Counted from the stretch's first letter, positions 1 through 10,598 are shown. The stretch: DNA of 64,000 bases from Planktothrix paucivesiculata PCC 9631 (GCF_900009265.2 NZ_LR734982.1:326821-390820); one strand, 5' to 3'. Translations and numbers: made by a program. Notes: generated from the letters alone by a model not told the origin.

Positions 1-3000
1 AACATGATCTTCAGCCAGGAGAATTTTTAACCCATTCGTAGGAACAATAGATAACCAATGGGATGATGCTGATTGGGAAGATGGTCTAATCGCCCCCTCT
101 ATAGCTTCACCCAAAACCTGAAGTAAAGTATTATAAAACTGTGATTGTTTCAAAGGTTTACTAATAAACCCGGCACAATTAATATTACTGTGTTCTACCT
201 GTTTAACCAAATCCGTATTAACCACATAATTAAAGAATGTAATATTAATCGGTTTCTGTTCTGGGAATATTTCCGCACGGCTTCGTTCCCAATCTCGAAT
301 CCGTTTGGCTAAATTAATCCCATCAACATCAGCCAAATTCATGCCTAAAATAATCAAATCAAAATCAGGATTATTTTTTAACACATTTAAGGCTTCATGT
401 CCGGTTTTAACCGAAACAGGAACCATCCCCCAAGATTTAGCTTGACGAATTAAAACCGTTTGATTAATTCCATGATTTTCAACAATTAATAATCTCTTAC
501 CCATGAGGAAACCCGAGAGTTCATTGGCTTCAACTTTGGCAATCGCTTCTGCTCGAATACTAAAGTAAAAAGTTGAACCCGTATCTAACTCAAACGTCTC
601 GACAAAATTATCGGGAGGATTGCCAGTCATTGTGGAAATAAAGGATTCATTATCAGTATAAGAACCGGATTGAGAGCGACTCACCACCCACATTTGTCCA
701 CCCATCATTTCACATAACCGTTGACTAATAGCTAATCCTAAACCCGTGCCTCCATACTGACGAGAAGTGGAAGCATCAACCTGAGAAAAGGCTTTAAATA
801 AACGATCCATCCGATCGGCAGGAATCCCAATTCCCGTATCCTTAACCGCAAACTGAATATCATAAATTTTATGAGCTATTGTTGGGGCAGTATTCAGGTT
901 AATTGGGAGATCAGTCACCTCCGAAGCTTTTACCGAAACCACCACCTCTCCCCGGGCGGTAAACTTCACCGCATTACTGAGTAAATTCACTAAAACTTGG
1001 CGTAGTCGGGTCACATCTCCCAGAATTACTTGCGGGGTTGAAGGTTCAATTAAATAAGCGATTTCCAGACCTTTTTCTGCGGCTTTTCCTGAGAGTAAAT
1101 CGAGGGATTCTTCCAAACAATCTCGCAGTTTAAACGGATTAGTTTCTAAATCCAATTTACCCGATTCAATTTTAGAAAAATCTAAAATATCATTAATAAT
1201 CGTTAATAAAGCATCGCCACTGGTGCGAATGGTTTCGACAAAATCTAATTGTTCGGGGGTTAAATTCATATCTAAGAGTAACCCCGTCATCCCAATCACC
1301 GCATTCATCGGAGTACGAATTTCATGACTCATGGTAGCCAGAAATTCACTTTTAGCCCGACTTGCCACTTCTGCGGCTAATCTAGCTTCTTCTAAATCTT
1401 TATTTTGTTCAGCTAATTGTTGACGATTTTTAACCTCTGCTTCTAATAGTTTAGCCTGGGCTAAACTTAATCCGACTTGGTTGGCAACATCTTCTAAAAA
1501 TTCAATTTCTTCGGGTATCCATTGCCGCATTCTATCGCATTGATGCAGCATCATAATCCCATTAGCATCTTCTTGATAGGAAGTCCGAACTGCTAACATT
1601 GATTTTAAACCCATGCGCCGACACATTGGGGCAGAAGATTCTAATAAAGGTTCGGTAAAAACATCTACTGAAGCGATCGCTTGATCTTCAGCTAAGAGTT
1701 TTTCAATATAGGGATTATAACTCACAGAAATTTCAAAATTTAAGGTTGAATCATAACCGGATTCCAGATATTCTGCCACACAAGATAAATGGGGATAGGG
1801 ATCAGATCGATAGGTATAAATAGAACAGCGATTCACCCCAAAAATTCTACCAATTTGAGTCGCGGTAGTTTGAAAAATTTCTTGTGTATCTAATTTAGAA
1901 CGCACCTTATGGGTAATTTCTTTGAGTAATAATAAATGTTGATTTTGCTGTTGAAGAATCTCTTGAGATTTATCCCTAGCAATTTCATTTCCAATATAAT
2001 TTGCCATTAATTGCATGATTTCTAAATCCAATTCTTGAAACGCGCCGCGGGAATTGCGACTCATAAAACTCAAGGTTCCATAGACCCGTCCTCCCACCAT
2101 GACCCGGATACCAATATAGGCTTCTAAACGTCGGGTTTGATAGGCCCGATGGTCTTTCCAAGGTGATTGTTTAATCGATTCTAAACAAACAACATCCTCT
2201 GTTTTTAAGGCTTCCCATTCAAAAGTTTGTTCAATAGCTAAGGTATCCCCCTTAGCAAATCCAAAAGGAAAATCCTCGGAAAGATAGGAAGAAATCACTT
2301 CATATCGGTCAGCAAAAATTTTTCCCAGTAAGCCAATATCCATACCAAATCGATGACAACCCAGACTCAAAATTGCACTAATCCGAGTTTCAAAATCCGT
2401 ATTATGACTCACGGTAATTTCATAAAATTGATGAATTAGTTGCTCGCGTTCTCTGAGGTTATTTAACTCTTTAAACTGTTCTGAAATATCATTTAATGTC
2501 CCTAAAATTCCTAAAATATGCTTGTGTTCATCTAAGATTAATTGACTAGAAATTAAGATCCGACGAGTTGCAGGTTGGGAAGACTTATCGCTACTTTCTT
2601 TCTCTTTAAGAGTAAAAACTAACATTCGGATATCCAGTTGTTCAGTCTTGGGACGACCTAACATTAAGGATTCAAACCACTGGCTGGCTTTTGTCCGATC
2701 TTGAGAATAAATATAATTTAAAAATGATGTTCCTAAGCTATTTTCTATGGCTAATCCGGTTAACTGTGTCCAAGCGGAATTTAAAAAGATAAAATTTCCT
2801 TGAATATCGGTTTTAAACACAACGGATTTTAACTGCTGAATCGGATCATCCAGGGGATAATTTCCCTGCCCAGATGGGGTTTTTTCTGGGTCATAAGATC
2901 CTAAATCAATTTGAATGCCGATTAAGTGCAAAGGTTCTCCTTGTTCACTCCAAAACCCCTGACCTCGACTGCCTACGGATTTATATTGACCGTCTTTACA

Positions 3001-4353
3001 CCGGATGCGATATTCTATCTGATATTCCTTGTTTTTCTTGGAAAAATAATCTTTCAGGGTGACTTTAACTCGTTTCAAATCTTGAGGGTGAATCCGACTT
3101 AACCATTCTTCTAGGGTATTTGTAATTTCATGATCTGCATATCCTAACATGGCTTTCCATTGGCAAGAATATAAAATTTCATTGGTTTTTAAGTTCCAAT
3201 GATAAATCCCTTCTGGGGCAGAGTTTGCAGGGTCTGTTCTTGGCGCATTTGAGGATAAAATGTGAGGGGCTAAGGCTAAGGATTTAGAAGAAGATGGAGT
3301 GGCTTTTAAAACCTCCTGAAATTGATGCTGCCAACTTAATAAAGTATTGTGCATCGATTTGGGTTGCAGAACTTGTAACAATAGGGTTTCAGGAGAGATC
3401 AGGGTGACGGGATTATTATGATCATCTACCAAAATAATCGGAAGTTGATAATAATATTTTCTCATTAAGTTTAGGGCGGTTTTCAGGGAAACCTGCGATC
3501 GCAAAATCAAAGGGGGAGTATTACAAATTGTAATCGCTTTAACAGTTTTTAGATCCAGCCCCAATGCCTGTAAAGAAATCAGGTCATGAGACGTCACCAC
3601 GCCCACCCATTTACATTGAGATTGGGGATTAGATATTCGATTTCCCGTTAACTTAGAATGGGGGGGAGAAGTTTCCGTAATTACAATTTCATCCACACCA
3701 TAGTTAAACATTAATTCCGTTAATTCCCGTAGGGTTGTTGCCCCCGATGCGGGTACAATCTTAGCGGCGGGTAGGGGCGCAAGTTGATTGAGTTTAATTA
3801 AATGATCGGGAATAAATAGGTATTCCAGAAGTTTTGAGTCCGGGGGTTGAGGGTCAGGAAAGACTAAATCTGAGTTCGAGGATAAGGCCGTAGGAATTTC
3901 CGGCGGCACAGGGGGTAAAGTTGGGGCTATTTTTTGGGCTTCTGAATTTCTTAAAGACAGTTGTAGAAAAATTTTAGGACTAATTACTCCGACTAATCTT
4001 CCGTGATCATCAATAATAGGAAGGTGTTGAATCTGATTTTTTTCTAATATCCCCATCAAGGTAAAAATATCATTAACCTCTGATTCTTTTACCGTGACAA
4101 ATGACCGAATCATAATTTGAGAAATCGGAAATCCCTTTAAGGGATCTCCAATTGAATTAAGCTGAATAATATCTTGTTCTGTAAAAATTCCGACGATTAT
4201 GGGCTTTTGATTAACAATATCGTCCGGTTCAATCACAAAAATGCAACTGGAACGGGTACGACTCATCAACAAAATTACCTCGGATACAGGGGTTTCCGGT
4301 GTAGTAGTCAGGGGATGGCGGTTAATTGCTTGACGGACTGAGGGAATAAACAT
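1..4353 (-). CDS. Hybrid sensor histidine kinase with CBS, PAS, GAF and receiver domains (partial, 3' end outside window)
   Basis: The frame opens at an ATG at 4353 and stays open to base 1, so over 1450 residues are visible and the end is missing. Domains in order, approximate residues: CBS pair 13-130, second CBS pair 190-310, PAS 382-488, PAS 505-625, GAF 642-788, GAF 812-958, short coiled coil, HisKA with the phosphorylated His in [10 protein letters not shown] (His1010), HATPase with DTGIG and GGTGLGL boxes, a first receiver, then the start of a second receiver ([10 protein letters not shown]) at the window edge. No membrane segment is seen, so it is probably a cytoplasmic multi-sensor kinase; the CBS pairs suggest nucleotide sensing. 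The first receiver is degenerate: Gly1337 stands where the phosphoacceptor Asp should be ([14 protein letters not shown]) and its acidic pocket reads VENHG. Signal input and targets cannot be deduced. Confidence 0.9.
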   Translation of the reverse strand, partial: MFIPSVRQAINRHPLTTTPETPVSEVILLMSRTRSSCIFVIEPDDIVNQKPIIVGIFTEQDIIQLNSIGDPLKGFPISQIMIRSFVTVKESEVNDIFTLMGILEKNQIQHLPIIDDHGRLVGVISPKIFLQLSLRNSEAQKIAPTLPPVPPEIPTALSSNSDLVFPDPQPPDSKLLEYLFIPDHLIKLNQLAPLPAAKIVPASGATTLRELTELMFNYGVDEIVITETSPPHSKLTGNRISNPQSQCKWVGVVTSHDLISLQALGLDLKTVKAITICNTPPLILRSQVSLKTALNLMRKYYYQLPIILVDDHNNPVTLISPETLLLQVLQPKSMHNTLLSWQHQFQEVLKATPSSSKSLALAPHILSSNAPRTDPANSAPEGIYHWNLKTNEILYSCQWKAMLGYADHEITNTLEEWLSRIHPQDLKRVKVTLKDYFSKKNKEYQIEYRIRCKDGQYKSVGSRGQGFWSEQGEPLHLIGIQIDLGSYDPEKTPSGQGNYPLDDPIQQLKSVVFKTDIQGNFIFLNSAWTQLTGLAIENSLGTSFLNYIYSQDRTKASQWFESLMLGRPKTEQLDIRMLVFTLKEKESSDKSSQPATRRILISSQLILDEHKHILGILGTLNDISEQFKELNNLREREQLIHQFYEITVSHNTDFETRISAILSLGCHRFGMDIGLLGKIFADRYEVISSYLSEDFPFGFAKGDTLAIEQTFEWEALKTEDVVCLESIKQSPWKDHRAYQTRRLEAYIGIRVMVGGRVYGTLSFMSRNSRGAFQELDLEIMQLMANYIGNEIARDKSQEILQQQNQHLLLLKEITHKVRSKLDTQEIFQTTATQIGRIFGVNRCSIYTYRSDPYPHLSCVAEYLESGYDSTLNFEISVSYNPYIEKLLAEDQAIASVDVFTEPLLESSAPMCRRMGLKSMLAVRTSYQEDANGIMMLHQCDRMRQWIPEEIEFLEDVANQVGLSLAQAKLLEAEVKNRQQLAEQNKDLEEARLAAEVASRAKSEFLATMSHEIRTPMNAVIGMTGLLLDMNLTPEQLDFVETIRTSGDALLTIINDILDFSKIESGKLDLETNPFKLRDCLEESLDLLSGKAAEKGLEIAYLIEPSTPQVILGDVTRLRQVLVNLLSNAVKFTARGEVVVSVKASEVTDLPINLNTAPTIAHKIYDIQFAVKDTGIGIPADRMDRLFKAFSQVDASTSRQYGGTGLGLAISQRLCEMMGGQMWVVSRSQSGSYTDNESFISTMTGNPPDNFVETFELDTGSTFYFSIRAEAIAKVEANELSGFLMGKRLLIVENHGINQTVLIRQAKSWGMVPVSVKTGHEALNVLKNNPDFDLIILGMNLADVDGINLAKRIRDWERSRAEIFPEQKPINITFFNYVVNTDLVKQVEHSNINCAGFISKPLKQSQFYNTLLQVLGEAIEGAIRPSSQSASSHWLSIVPTNGLKILLAEDHV

Positions 4354-4802
4354 AGAAGGCTGAGTGGGGTGGGTACTGAGTGGAATCCTGGTTGGGACTA
4401 GGTTTGGGGGAAACTGGTCAAATCATCAGACAAAAGGGTTAAAGTACCTGGGGGGTAAGACCCTCTCCTATTACCAGCATATTGGTATTTTTAGTGGATG
4501 TCTTACCTAATTTTGCCGTTTACTCTGACTCTGGCAACCTTGAAGGCGATTTTGGCGGTTTAGGTTGTGTGCACTCTTGGGTTTGCCAAAGACAAAATCC
4601 CGATCAGTGTTATCTTTGGGGATCGAACAATAATCTTTAATTCTATTTTGGCTTCTGATCGCCTTTAGATTTAAAATTTTTTAGGGTCATCGATCCTACG
4701 TTATTCTCTTTGTCGCTGTTTCCTTGGGTTTTTCCCTCTAATACAGATTTTTGTCCATCGACAACGTTAAATCCTGCGTAAAACTTACTGTGTATTTGTT
4801 CT
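4354..4802. other. Intergenic region without recognised gene
   Basis: This 449-base stretch separates divergently transcribed genes (hybrid kinase to the left, DUF4330 gene to the right), so it should carry both promoters. I see no open frame with coding character, no tRNA-like fold and no clear regulator box. Confidence 0.5.
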
Positions 4803-5321
4803 ATGAAAATTTTAGATTCTCAAGGTCGTCTCTTTGGTAGGATTAGTATTCTCGATTTTGGTGCGGCTTTAGTAATTTTACTGGTACTATTTGGGATTTT
4901 CTTCTATCCAGGCACATCAGGTTCGGTCGCTCAAGTCGGCGTTACCACCCGTCCTGTGACCATCGATGTTTTGGTGGTAGGACTCAAAAGCAGTAATGCC
5001 AAAGAATTATTTAAAACCGGAGAAAAAACTAACTTAATTATTCGGAATCAACCCTATGGTCAAGTCACTCTGAATAAAATCAACTTTTTACCCAGAATTA
5101 TCCCCGTGACTCAACCGGATGGCACATTAAAAGCTCTCCCCGACCCGACTGCTGATAATCTATTTAATAATAATTTGCTTTTAACCCTAGAGGGAAAAGG
5201 TCAAATCACCGAAACAGGCCCGGTCTTAGGCAATATTAAAATTAAAGTGGGTACTACCGTTGAACTCGACGGCAAAAACTACAACTTCAACGGCACAGTC
5301 ATCGACGTCCGCGTTCAATAA
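4803..5321 (+). CDS. DUF4330 domain-containing membrane protein
   Basis: A 172-residue protein with one N-terminal transmembrane segment (about residues 17-35, FGAALVILLVLFGIFFY) after the short cytoplasmic start MKILDSQGRLFGRIS. The rest is a beta-rich extracytoplasmic domain containing a conserved-looking KIKVGTTVELDG strand region. This architecture matches the DUF4330 family as I know it from cyanobacteria; no function is established. The start is the first ATG and fits the usual DxxGRLFG opening of the family. It is followed by repeat DNA and then chlM on the same strand; whether the two are co-transcribed is unknown. Confidence 0.75.
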   Translation: MKILDSQGRLFGRISILDFGAALVILLVLFGIFFYPGTSGSVAQVGVTTRPVTIDVLVVGLKSSNAKELFKTGEKTNLIIRNQPYGQVTLNKINFLPRIIPVTQPDGTLKALPDPTADNLFNNNLLLTLEGKGQITETGPVLGNIKIKVGTTVELDGKNYNFNGTVIDVRVQ

Positions 5322-5340
5322 ACGGCACACTCTTCCTTTT

Positions 5341-5382
5341 GGTAATGGGTAATGGGTAATGGGTAATGGGTAATGGGTAATA
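5341..5382. repeat. Heptanucleotide tandem repeat (GGTAATG)
   Basis: About six copies of a 7-base unit lie directly upstream of chlM. The same unit recurs at 31803-31835. Such short tandemly repeated repetitive sequences are typical of filamentous cyanobacterial genomes. Confidence 0.9.
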
Positions 5383-5393
5383 GCAAGAGTTCA

Positions 5394-5450
5394 CCTCCCC
5401 TGCCTCCCCTGCCTCCCCTGCTCCCCTGCTCCCCTGCTCCCCCTACTCCT
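5394..5450. repeat. C-rich tandem repeat (CTCCCCTGC)
   Basis: Imperfect copies of CTCCCCTGC / CTCCCCTG follow the GGTAATG repeat. On the opposite strand the unit reads GGGGAGCAGGGG and resembles the purine-rich repeat at the right end of the window (63962-64000). It is open in the chlM frame, which falsely extends that gene with a Pro/Ser-rich leader. Confidence 0.85.
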
Positions 5451-5498
5451 ATATGCCTTACAATAAAGGTTTGGACGGAATTAATTGCAAAAAAACCC

Positions 5499-6185
5499 AT
5501 GAGTGTAGCAGACGAGAAAACCGTAGTTCGGGATTATTTTAATAGCACAGGATTTGATCGGTGGAGACGCATCTACGGTGACGGTCAAGTGAATAAGGTG
5601 CAACTTGATATCCGTCAAGGACATCAACAAACCGTTGATCAAGTTTTGGAGTGGTTAAAAGCCGATGGCAACCTGCCGGGTTTAAGCATCTGTGACGCGG
5701 GATGTGGTGTAGGTAGTTTGAGTATTCCCTTAGCAGAAGCCGGAGCCATAGTCTACGGGAGCGATATTTCTGAAAAAATGGTTGCTGAAGCCTATCATCG
5801 GGCAAAAGACCGCCTGAGCCTAATCCAAAAACTGAGCTTCACAGCCCAGGATTTAGAAACCCTACAAGGTCGCTATCATACGGTGATTTGTTTGGATGTT
5901 TTGATTCATTATCCCCAAGATCAAATTCCTGAGATGATTTCTCATCTGTGTTCCCTCGCCGAGTCCCGGGTGATTTTGAGTTTTGCTCCTAAAACCTTAG
6001 CATTAACTATACTCAAAAAAGTTGGGGAATTATTTCCCGGCCCGAGTAAAACCACTCGCGCTTACCAACATCGAGAAGCAGATATTGTGAAGATTTTTAG
6101 TGATAATGGTTTTTCGATTCAACGACAAACCATGATCGGGACTAGCTTCTACTATTCCCGTTTAATTGAAGCTATACGCTCTTAA
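5499..6185 (+). CDS. chlM: Magnesium protoporphyrin IX methyltransferase
   Basis: This 228-residue enzyme transfers a methyl group from S-adenosylmethionine to the C13 propionate of Mg-protoporphyrin IX, an early committed step of chlorophyll synthesis. The SAM-binding motif I is ICDAGCGVGSLSIPLAEAGA, followed by an acidic GSDIS at the end of beta2. The family C-terminal segment KTTRAYQHREADI is present, and the end FYYSRLIEA is typical of ChlM/BchM. I chose the ATG at 5499 (MSVADEKTVVRDYFN) because it matches the usual start DxKxxVxxYFNxxGFDRW. The frame is open 42 codons further upstream, but only through simple repeat DNA. It is probably monocistronic or cotranscribed with the upstream DUF4330 gene. 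Confidence 0.92.
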   Translation: MSVADEKTVVRDYFNSTGFDRWRRIYGDGQVNKVQLDIRQGHQQTVDQVLEWLKADGNLPGLSICDAGCGVGSLSIPLAEAGAIVYGSDISEKMVAEAYHRAKDRLSLIQKLSFTAQDLETLQGRYHTVICLDVLIHYPQDQIPEMISHLCSLAESRVILSFAPKTLALTILKKVGELFPGPSKTTRAYQHREADIVKIFSDNGFSIQRQTMIGTSFYYSRLIEAIRS

Positions 6186-6284
6186 GATTAAGATACACAC
6201 AAAAGGGAGAGGCAAAATTAGTGTCTCCCCCCGCTAATGTGGCTCTAATTGTGTTTCGCGCTCTCTGGGTGGGGAGGAAAAACG

Positions 6285-6701
6285 ATGCAGTTCTTGAAGA
6301 TCATCACAGCGAGTTTATTAGTTCCGGTGGGAATGGGTTGTTTATTAGCGATCGCCACGGAATTAATTAATCCTAATTCAACGACTGATGGGAGACTGAG
6401 TATTATTTTGGGGGGATTAATCCTCGGTTTGCCTTCCCTGGGAATTGGGGCATGGGTCGCCTGGGATTGGGTTCAAGAACGCCGTCAAAAAAATCAAGCT
6501 CGTTCTCGACGGATTAGTTCTATCTTTTGGCATTTAGTTAAAGTTCAAGGTGGAGAAATTAGTGTTGATAAATTAGCTCAATATACTCATTTATCCCGAC
6601 TCGAATCTAAATTATTTTTAGAGCAAAAAGCTCAAGAGTTAAACGGAAAATCCCAACAAAAATCAAACGGTGAAATTATTTATTATTTCCCTATTGATTA
6701 G
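6285..6701 (+). CDS. Small membrane protein with a possible C-terminal winged-helix region, unknown function
   Basis: A 138-residue protein starting at an ATG preceded by a good ribosome binding site (GGGGAGGAAA); a longer GTG start at 6249 is less likely. Residues about 5-25 and 40-62 are hydrophobic and separated by a polar loop, predicting two membrane spans. The next stretch is basic (ERRQKNQARSRR). The C-terminal 60 residues (FWHLVKVQGGEISVDKLAQY onwards) look like a small helix-turn-helix or winged-helix fold that would sit in the cytoplasm. I do not recognise a named family. It lies between chlM and map on the same strand. Confidence 0.6.
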   Translation: MQFLKIITASLLVPVGMGCLLAIATELINPNSTTDGRLSIILGGLILGLPSLGIGAWVAWDWVQERRQKNQARSRRISSIFWHLVKVQGGEISVDKLAQYTHLSRLESKLFLEQKAQELNGKSQQKSNGEIIYYFPID

Positions 6702-6748
6702 TATTTGATTGTTTTTAGCAAATACAGAAAATTTCTAAACCCATCACC

Positions 6749-6780
6749 AATTCGTAATTTGTAATTCGTAATTCGTAATT
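6749..6780. repeat. Short tandem repeat (AATTCGT / AATTTGT)
   Basis: Roughly four copies of an AT-rich heptamer (TAATTCG variants) lie in the spacer upstream of map. Confidence 0.85.
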
Positions 6781-6860
6781 CCCTGTTACCTGCCCTAATT
6801 ATGGTACTTTAGTAGAAACGCTGATAACTTGCGAGATATATTTAGATTTTTAACAAACCC

Positions 6861-7625
6861 ATGGGCACTGAAACAATTGTTCTTTTATCCCGCCGAGAAA
6901 TAGAGAAAATGCGCCAAGCAGGACGTCTGGCGGTGCAACTGTTAAATCATCTCGAACCGATGATTAAACCCGGGGTGAGTACCCTAGAACTGAACGACGA
7001 AGCCGAACGCTGGACACAGGAACGTGGTGCTCGCAGCGCCCCCCTAGGCTATCATGGATTCCCCAAATCAATTTGTACGAGCGTGAATGAGGTCATCTGC
7101 CATGGCATCCCCAACGCTAAACAGATTCTCAAAGACGGGGATATTATTAATGTCGATGTTACCCCCATCCTAGACGGCTATTATGGTGATGTCTCCCGCA
7201 CCTTTTTTGTCGGGACACCTTCGGCCGTAGCTAAAAAATTAGTCGAAGTCACAGAAGAATGTTTAAGGCGAGGAATTGAAGCCGTTAAACCCGATGGACG
7301 GGTAGGGGATATTGGGGCGGCGATTCAAGAATATGCCGAAGCTCAGGGCTTTTCCGTCGTGCGCGATTTTGTCGGTCATGGGGTGAATACGGTGTTTCAT
7401 ACTGCCCCCCAAATTCCCCACTATGGAAAACGGGGAAAAGGAAAACGTCTACGTCCGGGGATGGTTTTTACTATCGAACCCATGATTAATGAAGGCACTT
7501 GGGAAGCGAAAGTTTTGGACGATGGTTGGACGGCCATCACCAAGGATCAAAAACTCTCCGCCCAATTTGAACATACGGTTGCCGTCACAGAAACCGGTGT
7601 AGAGATTCTCACCCTAGCAGACTAA
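6861..7625 (+). CDS. map: Methionine aminopeptidase, type I
   Basis: This 254-residue cytoplasmic enzyme removes the initiator methionine from nascent proteins. All metal ligands of the pita-bread fold are present: Asp99 (INVDVTP), Asp110 (GYYGDVSRTF), His173 (VGHGVN), Glu206 (FTIEPMI) and Glu237 (QFEHTVAVTE). His81 in VICHGIP is the substrate-site histidine. The N-terminal zinc-finger extension of eukaryotic MetAP1 is absent, as usual in bacteria. It directly precedes kaiB on the same strand with a 33-base gap, so some clock-gene transcription could start from its promoter. Cyanobacteria usually carry several map paralogues, so this may not be the only one. Confidence 0.95.
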   Translation: MGTETIVLLSRREIEKMRQAGRLAVQLLNHLEPMIKPGVSTLELNDEAERWTQERGARSAPLGYHGFPKSICTSVNEVICHGIPNAKQILKDGDIINVDVTPILDGYYGDVSRTFFVGTPSAVAKKLVEVTEECLRRGIEAVKPDGRVGDIGAAIQEYAEAQGFSVVRDFVGHGVNTVFHTAPQIPHYGKRGKGKRLRPGMVFTIEPMINEGTWEAKVLDDGWTAITKDQKLSAQFEHTVAVTETGVEILTLAD

Positions 7626-7658
7626 GTGGATGTTACCTTAATTAACCCATAAAAATCT

Positions 7659-7961
7659 ATGAGTCCTCTCCAAAAAACTTATGTTCTCAAGCTCTATGTC
7701 GCTGGCAATACGCCTAATTCAGTCCGGGCGTTAAAAACCTTGAAAGACATCTTAGAACAGGAATTCCAAGGGGTTTATGCCTTAAAAGTGATTGATGTTC
7801 TGAAAAATCCTCAACTGGCTGAGGAAGACAAAATTTTGGCGACCCCTACCCTGTCCAAAATTTTACCCCCTCCCGTGCGAAAAATTATTGGCGATCTATC
7901 AGATCGCGAAAAAGTCTTAATTGGGCTTGATCTTCTTTACGAAGAACTAATGGATGATTGA
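7659..7961 (+). CDS. kaiB: Circadian clock protein KaiB
   Basis: A 100-residue thioredoxin-like, fold-switching clock protein. It begins with [20 protein letters not shown] and contains the [20 protein letters not shown] and [20 protein letters not shown] motifs typical of KaiB. Length and motifs fit the KaiB that acts with the canonical KaiC1: it binds phosphorylated KaiC at night and sequesters KaiA. kaiC follows 160 bases downstream on the same strand. The gene upstream is map, not kaiA as in Synechococcus. Confidence 0.97.
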   Translation: MSPLQKTYVLKLYVAGNTPNSVRALKTLKDILEQEFQGVYALKVIDVLKNPQLAEEDKILATPTLSKILPPPVRKIIGDLSDREKVLIGLDLLYEELMDD

Positions 7962-8121
7962 GATTAGCCCTCAAGCTCCGGTAGGCAATAAATATTCAGC
8001 CATCCCTCGTCCAGTAGGTTAGCTAGGCGGGGGAGTGTCAATGTTCCTAATTTTATGGTAAATGTAGCAATAGTATCGCGGGTTGATCGATCACCTGCTA
8101 CATCTTTTAAAATTAAAATTT

Positions 8122-9684
8122 ATGACTGAAAGTTCTCAGGACACCAAAGGCAGTGAACGCAAACTAACCGGGGTGCAAAAAATTCGCACCATGATAGAAG
8201 GGTTCGATGATATTAGTCATGGGGGAATGCCTATTGCTAGAGCCACTCTAGTGAGCGGAACTTCAGGTACAGGAAAAACCCTATTTGCTGTTCATTTTCT
8301 CTACAATGGCATTATTTATTTTGATGAACCAGGCATTTTTATTACCTTTGAAGAATCACCTACGGATATTATTAAAAACGCCTCTAGTTTTGGATGGGAT
8401 CTGCAAAAATTAATTGATGAAGGTAAGCTATTTATCTTAGATGCTTCTCCCGACCCAGAGGGACAAGATATTGTCGGAAATTTTGACCTATCTGCATTAA
8501 TTGAGCGGATTCAATATGCTATTCGTAAATATAAAGCTAGACGAGTATCAATTGATTCAGTAACAGCCGTCTTTCAACAATATGATGGTGCTGGAGTGGT
8601 GAGACGGGAAATTTTTCGACTGGTGGCGCGACTCAAACAGGTGGGAGCCACTACGATTATGACCACGGAACGAGAGGCTGAATATGGCCCGGTGGCTCGG
8701 TTTGGGGTGGAAGAATTTGTCTCCGATAATGTGGTGATTTTGAGAAACGTTTTAGAAGGAGAACGGCGACGACGCACGGCGGAAATTCTGAAATTGCGGG
8801 GAACCACCCACATGAAAGGGGAATATCCCTTTACGATTACTAATAATGGCATTAGTATCTTTCCCCTGGGAGCGATGCGACTTACCCAACGCTCGTCTAA
8901 TGTTCGGGTTTCTTCTGGAAATACAACCCTCGATAAAATGTGTGGGGGTGGGTTCTTCAAGGATTCAATTATTCTGGCGACTGGAGCGACGGGAACCGGT
9001 AAAACTTTATTAGTCAGTATTTTCCTAGAAAATGCCTGGAGAAATGGTCAACGATCACTGTTATTTGCTTATGAAGAATCCCGATCTCAATTATTCAGAA
9101 ATGCGAATTCCTGGGGAATTGATTTTGAAGAAATGGAAAGAAAAGGGTTACTCAAAATTTTATGTAGTTATCCTGAATCTACTGGATTAGAGGATCATTT
9201 ACAAATTATCAAATCGGAAATTTCCGAGTTTAAACCTGATCGAATTGCGATTGATTCCTTATCGGCTTTATCCCGAGGGGTGAATAATAACGCCTTTCGT
9301 CAATTTGTGATTGGCGTGACTGGTTATGCGAAACAGGAGGAAATTACAGGATTTTTCACGAATACAACGGATCAATTTATGGGATCTAATTCTATTACCG
9401 ATTCCCATATTTCCACGATTACTGATACGATTTTGATGCTGCAATATGTGGAAATTCGCGGGGAAATGTGCCGGGCTTTGAATGTGTTCAAAATGCGAGG
9501 TTCCTGGCACGATAAAGGCATTAGAGAATATATTATTAGTGATCATGGCCCTGTAATTACGGATTCTTTCCGGGATTATGAACGGATTATCAGTGGTTCT
9601 CCCAGTCGTATTGTTGTTAATGAAAAGAGTGAATTATCTCGGATTATTCAAGGAGTTCAAGGGAAAATTGATTTGGATGAATAA
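8122..9684 (+). CDS. kaiC: Circadian clock ATPase/kinase KaiC
   Basis: A 520-residue tandem RecA-type ATPase, the core of the cyanobacterial oscillator. The CI domain has Walker A GTSGTGKT and the paired glutamates in TFEES; CII has GATGTGKT and FAYEES. The phosphorylation sites are intact in SITDSHISTITDT (equivalents of Thr426, Ser431 and Thr432 of Synechococcus elongatus). The C-terminal A-loop and KaiA-binding tail (IISGSPSRIVVNEKSELSRI) are conserved, which implies a KaiA elsewhere in the genome. I start at ATG 8122 (MTESSQDTKG), giving almost exactly the length of S. elongatus KaiC; the frame is open 13 codons further to 8083 without family support. Confidence 0.97.
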   Translation: MTESSQDTKGSERKLTGVQKIRTMIEGFDDISHGGMPIARATLVSGTSGTGKTLFAVHFLYNGIIYFDEPGIFITFEESPTDIIKNASSFGWDLQKLIDEGKLFILDASPDPEGQDIVGNFDLSALIERIQYAIRKYKARRVSIDSVTAVFQQYDGAGVVRREIFRLVARLKQVGATTIMTTEREAEYGPVARFGVEEFVSDNVVILRNVLEGERRRRTAEILKLRGTTHMKGEYPFTITNNGISIFPLGAMRLTQRSSNVRVSSGNTTLDKMCGGGFFKDSIILATGATGTGKTLLVSIFLENAWRNGQRSLLFAYEESRSQLFRNANSWGIDFEEMERKGLLKILCSYPESTGLEDHLQIIKSEISEFKPDRIAIDSLSALSRGVNNNAFRQFVIGVTGYAKQEEITGFFTNTTDQFMGSNSITDSHISTITDTILMLQYVEIRGEMCRALNVFKMRGSWHDKGIREYIISDHGPVITDSFRDYERIISGSPSRIVVNEKSELSRIIQGVQGKIDLDE

Positions 9685-9740
9685 TGGGTTAAGCTATTAA
9701 GTATTCTGATTGATTTAACTTATTTGAGTTAATACCTAAA

Positions 9741-10541
9741 ATGCGTTGGTTTCTCCAAAATCTAACCCTATTGTTCAGTATTCTGATTTTCACCTGGGGA
9801 AATGCGGCCCCCCTATTGGCGGAAAATCAATCCCTATCTTCCGCTTTGGATACTCTGCTTGAGCAAGCGTTTACCGCCACTCAAAAGGGTCAGTTTCCCC
9901 AAGCTGAAATCTACTGGACTGAAATTATTGATCGATATCCTGAAAATCCGGCGATGTGGAGTAACCGAGGCAATGTTAGGGTGAGTCAAAATAAACTAGA
10001 GCAGGCGATTTCCGACTATAATCAATCGATAGAATTAGCTCCGATTTTTCCCGATTCCTATTTAAACCGAGGAGTGGCTTATGAAGGTTTAGGAGAGTGG
10101 GAAAAAGCGATCGCCGACTATAATCAGGTATTAGCAATTAACCCCGATGATGCCATTGCTTATAATAATCGAGGTAATGCGGAAGCCGGATTAGAAAACT
10201 GGGAAGCCGCCCTTTTAGACTATAAAACCGCTAGTGATTTAGATAAAAACTATTCCTTTGCTCGCGGGAATTATGCCCTAACATTATATCAATTAGGAGA
10301 AACTGAAACAGCCCTAAAAACCATGAAAAATCTAGTGCGGAAATATCCTAATTTTGCCGATATGCGAGCCGCCTTAACTGCCTGTTTATGGGATATTGGC
10401 AAACCCGGAGAAGCAGAAAGTAATTGGGTAGCGGTGGTAGGACTCGATGCTCGATATAAAAATATTGATTGGGTGAAAAATGTTAGACGGTGGCCGCCAA
10501 AATTAGTCACCGCCTTAAACAATTTTCTAAATTTAAAATAA
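9741..10541 (+). CDS. Secreted or lumenal tetratricopeptide repeat protein
   Basis: A 266-residue protein with a cleavable signal peptide (hydrophobic residues 8-20, then GNAAPLLAE as likely cleavage region). It is followed by about four TPR units; the clearest are PAMWSNRGNVRVSQNKLEQA, PDSYLNRGVAYEGLGEWEKA and AIAYNNRGNAEAGLENWEAA. It is probably a periplasmic or thylakoid-lumen protein-protein interaction scaffold; the partner is unknown. It follows kaiC on the same strand after 56 bases, but no clock role is implied. Similar proteins occur widely in cyanobacteria and plastids. Confidence 0.8.
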   Translation: MRWFLQNLTLLFSILIFTWGNAAPLLAENQSLSSALDTLLEQAFTATQKGQFPQAEIYWTEIIDRYPENPAMWSNRGNVRVSQNKLEQAISDYNQSIELAPIFPDSYLNRGVAYEGLGEWEKAIADYNQVLAINPDDAIAYNNRGNAEAGLENWEAALLDYKTASDLDKNYSFARGNYALTLYQLGETETALKTMKNLVRKYPNFADMRAALTACLWDIGKPGEAESNWVAVVGLDARYKNIDWVKNVRRWPPKLVTALNNFLNLK

Positions 10542-10551
10542 ACTTGATAAA

Positions 10552-10598
10552 GTTGTTGGGCTTTAGCCCATTCTTCCAGGGGGCCTCAGCCCAACAAC
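10552..10598. repeat. Palindromic repeat GTTGTTGGGCT...AGCCCAACAAC
   Basis: Two 11-base arms (10552-10562 and 10588-10598) form a perfect inverted repeat with a 25-base loop. It lies between the TPR gene and the kinase-like gene. A related sequence with GGGCTTAAGCCCAACAAC is inside the MITE at 44789-44916. It could act as a terminator-like hairpin, but no T tract follows. Confidence 0.8.

Noticed and set aside
5373..5498. N-terminal Pro/Ser-rich extension of ChlM
   Set aside because: It is simply the tandem repeat DNA read in frame; the family start is at 5499.
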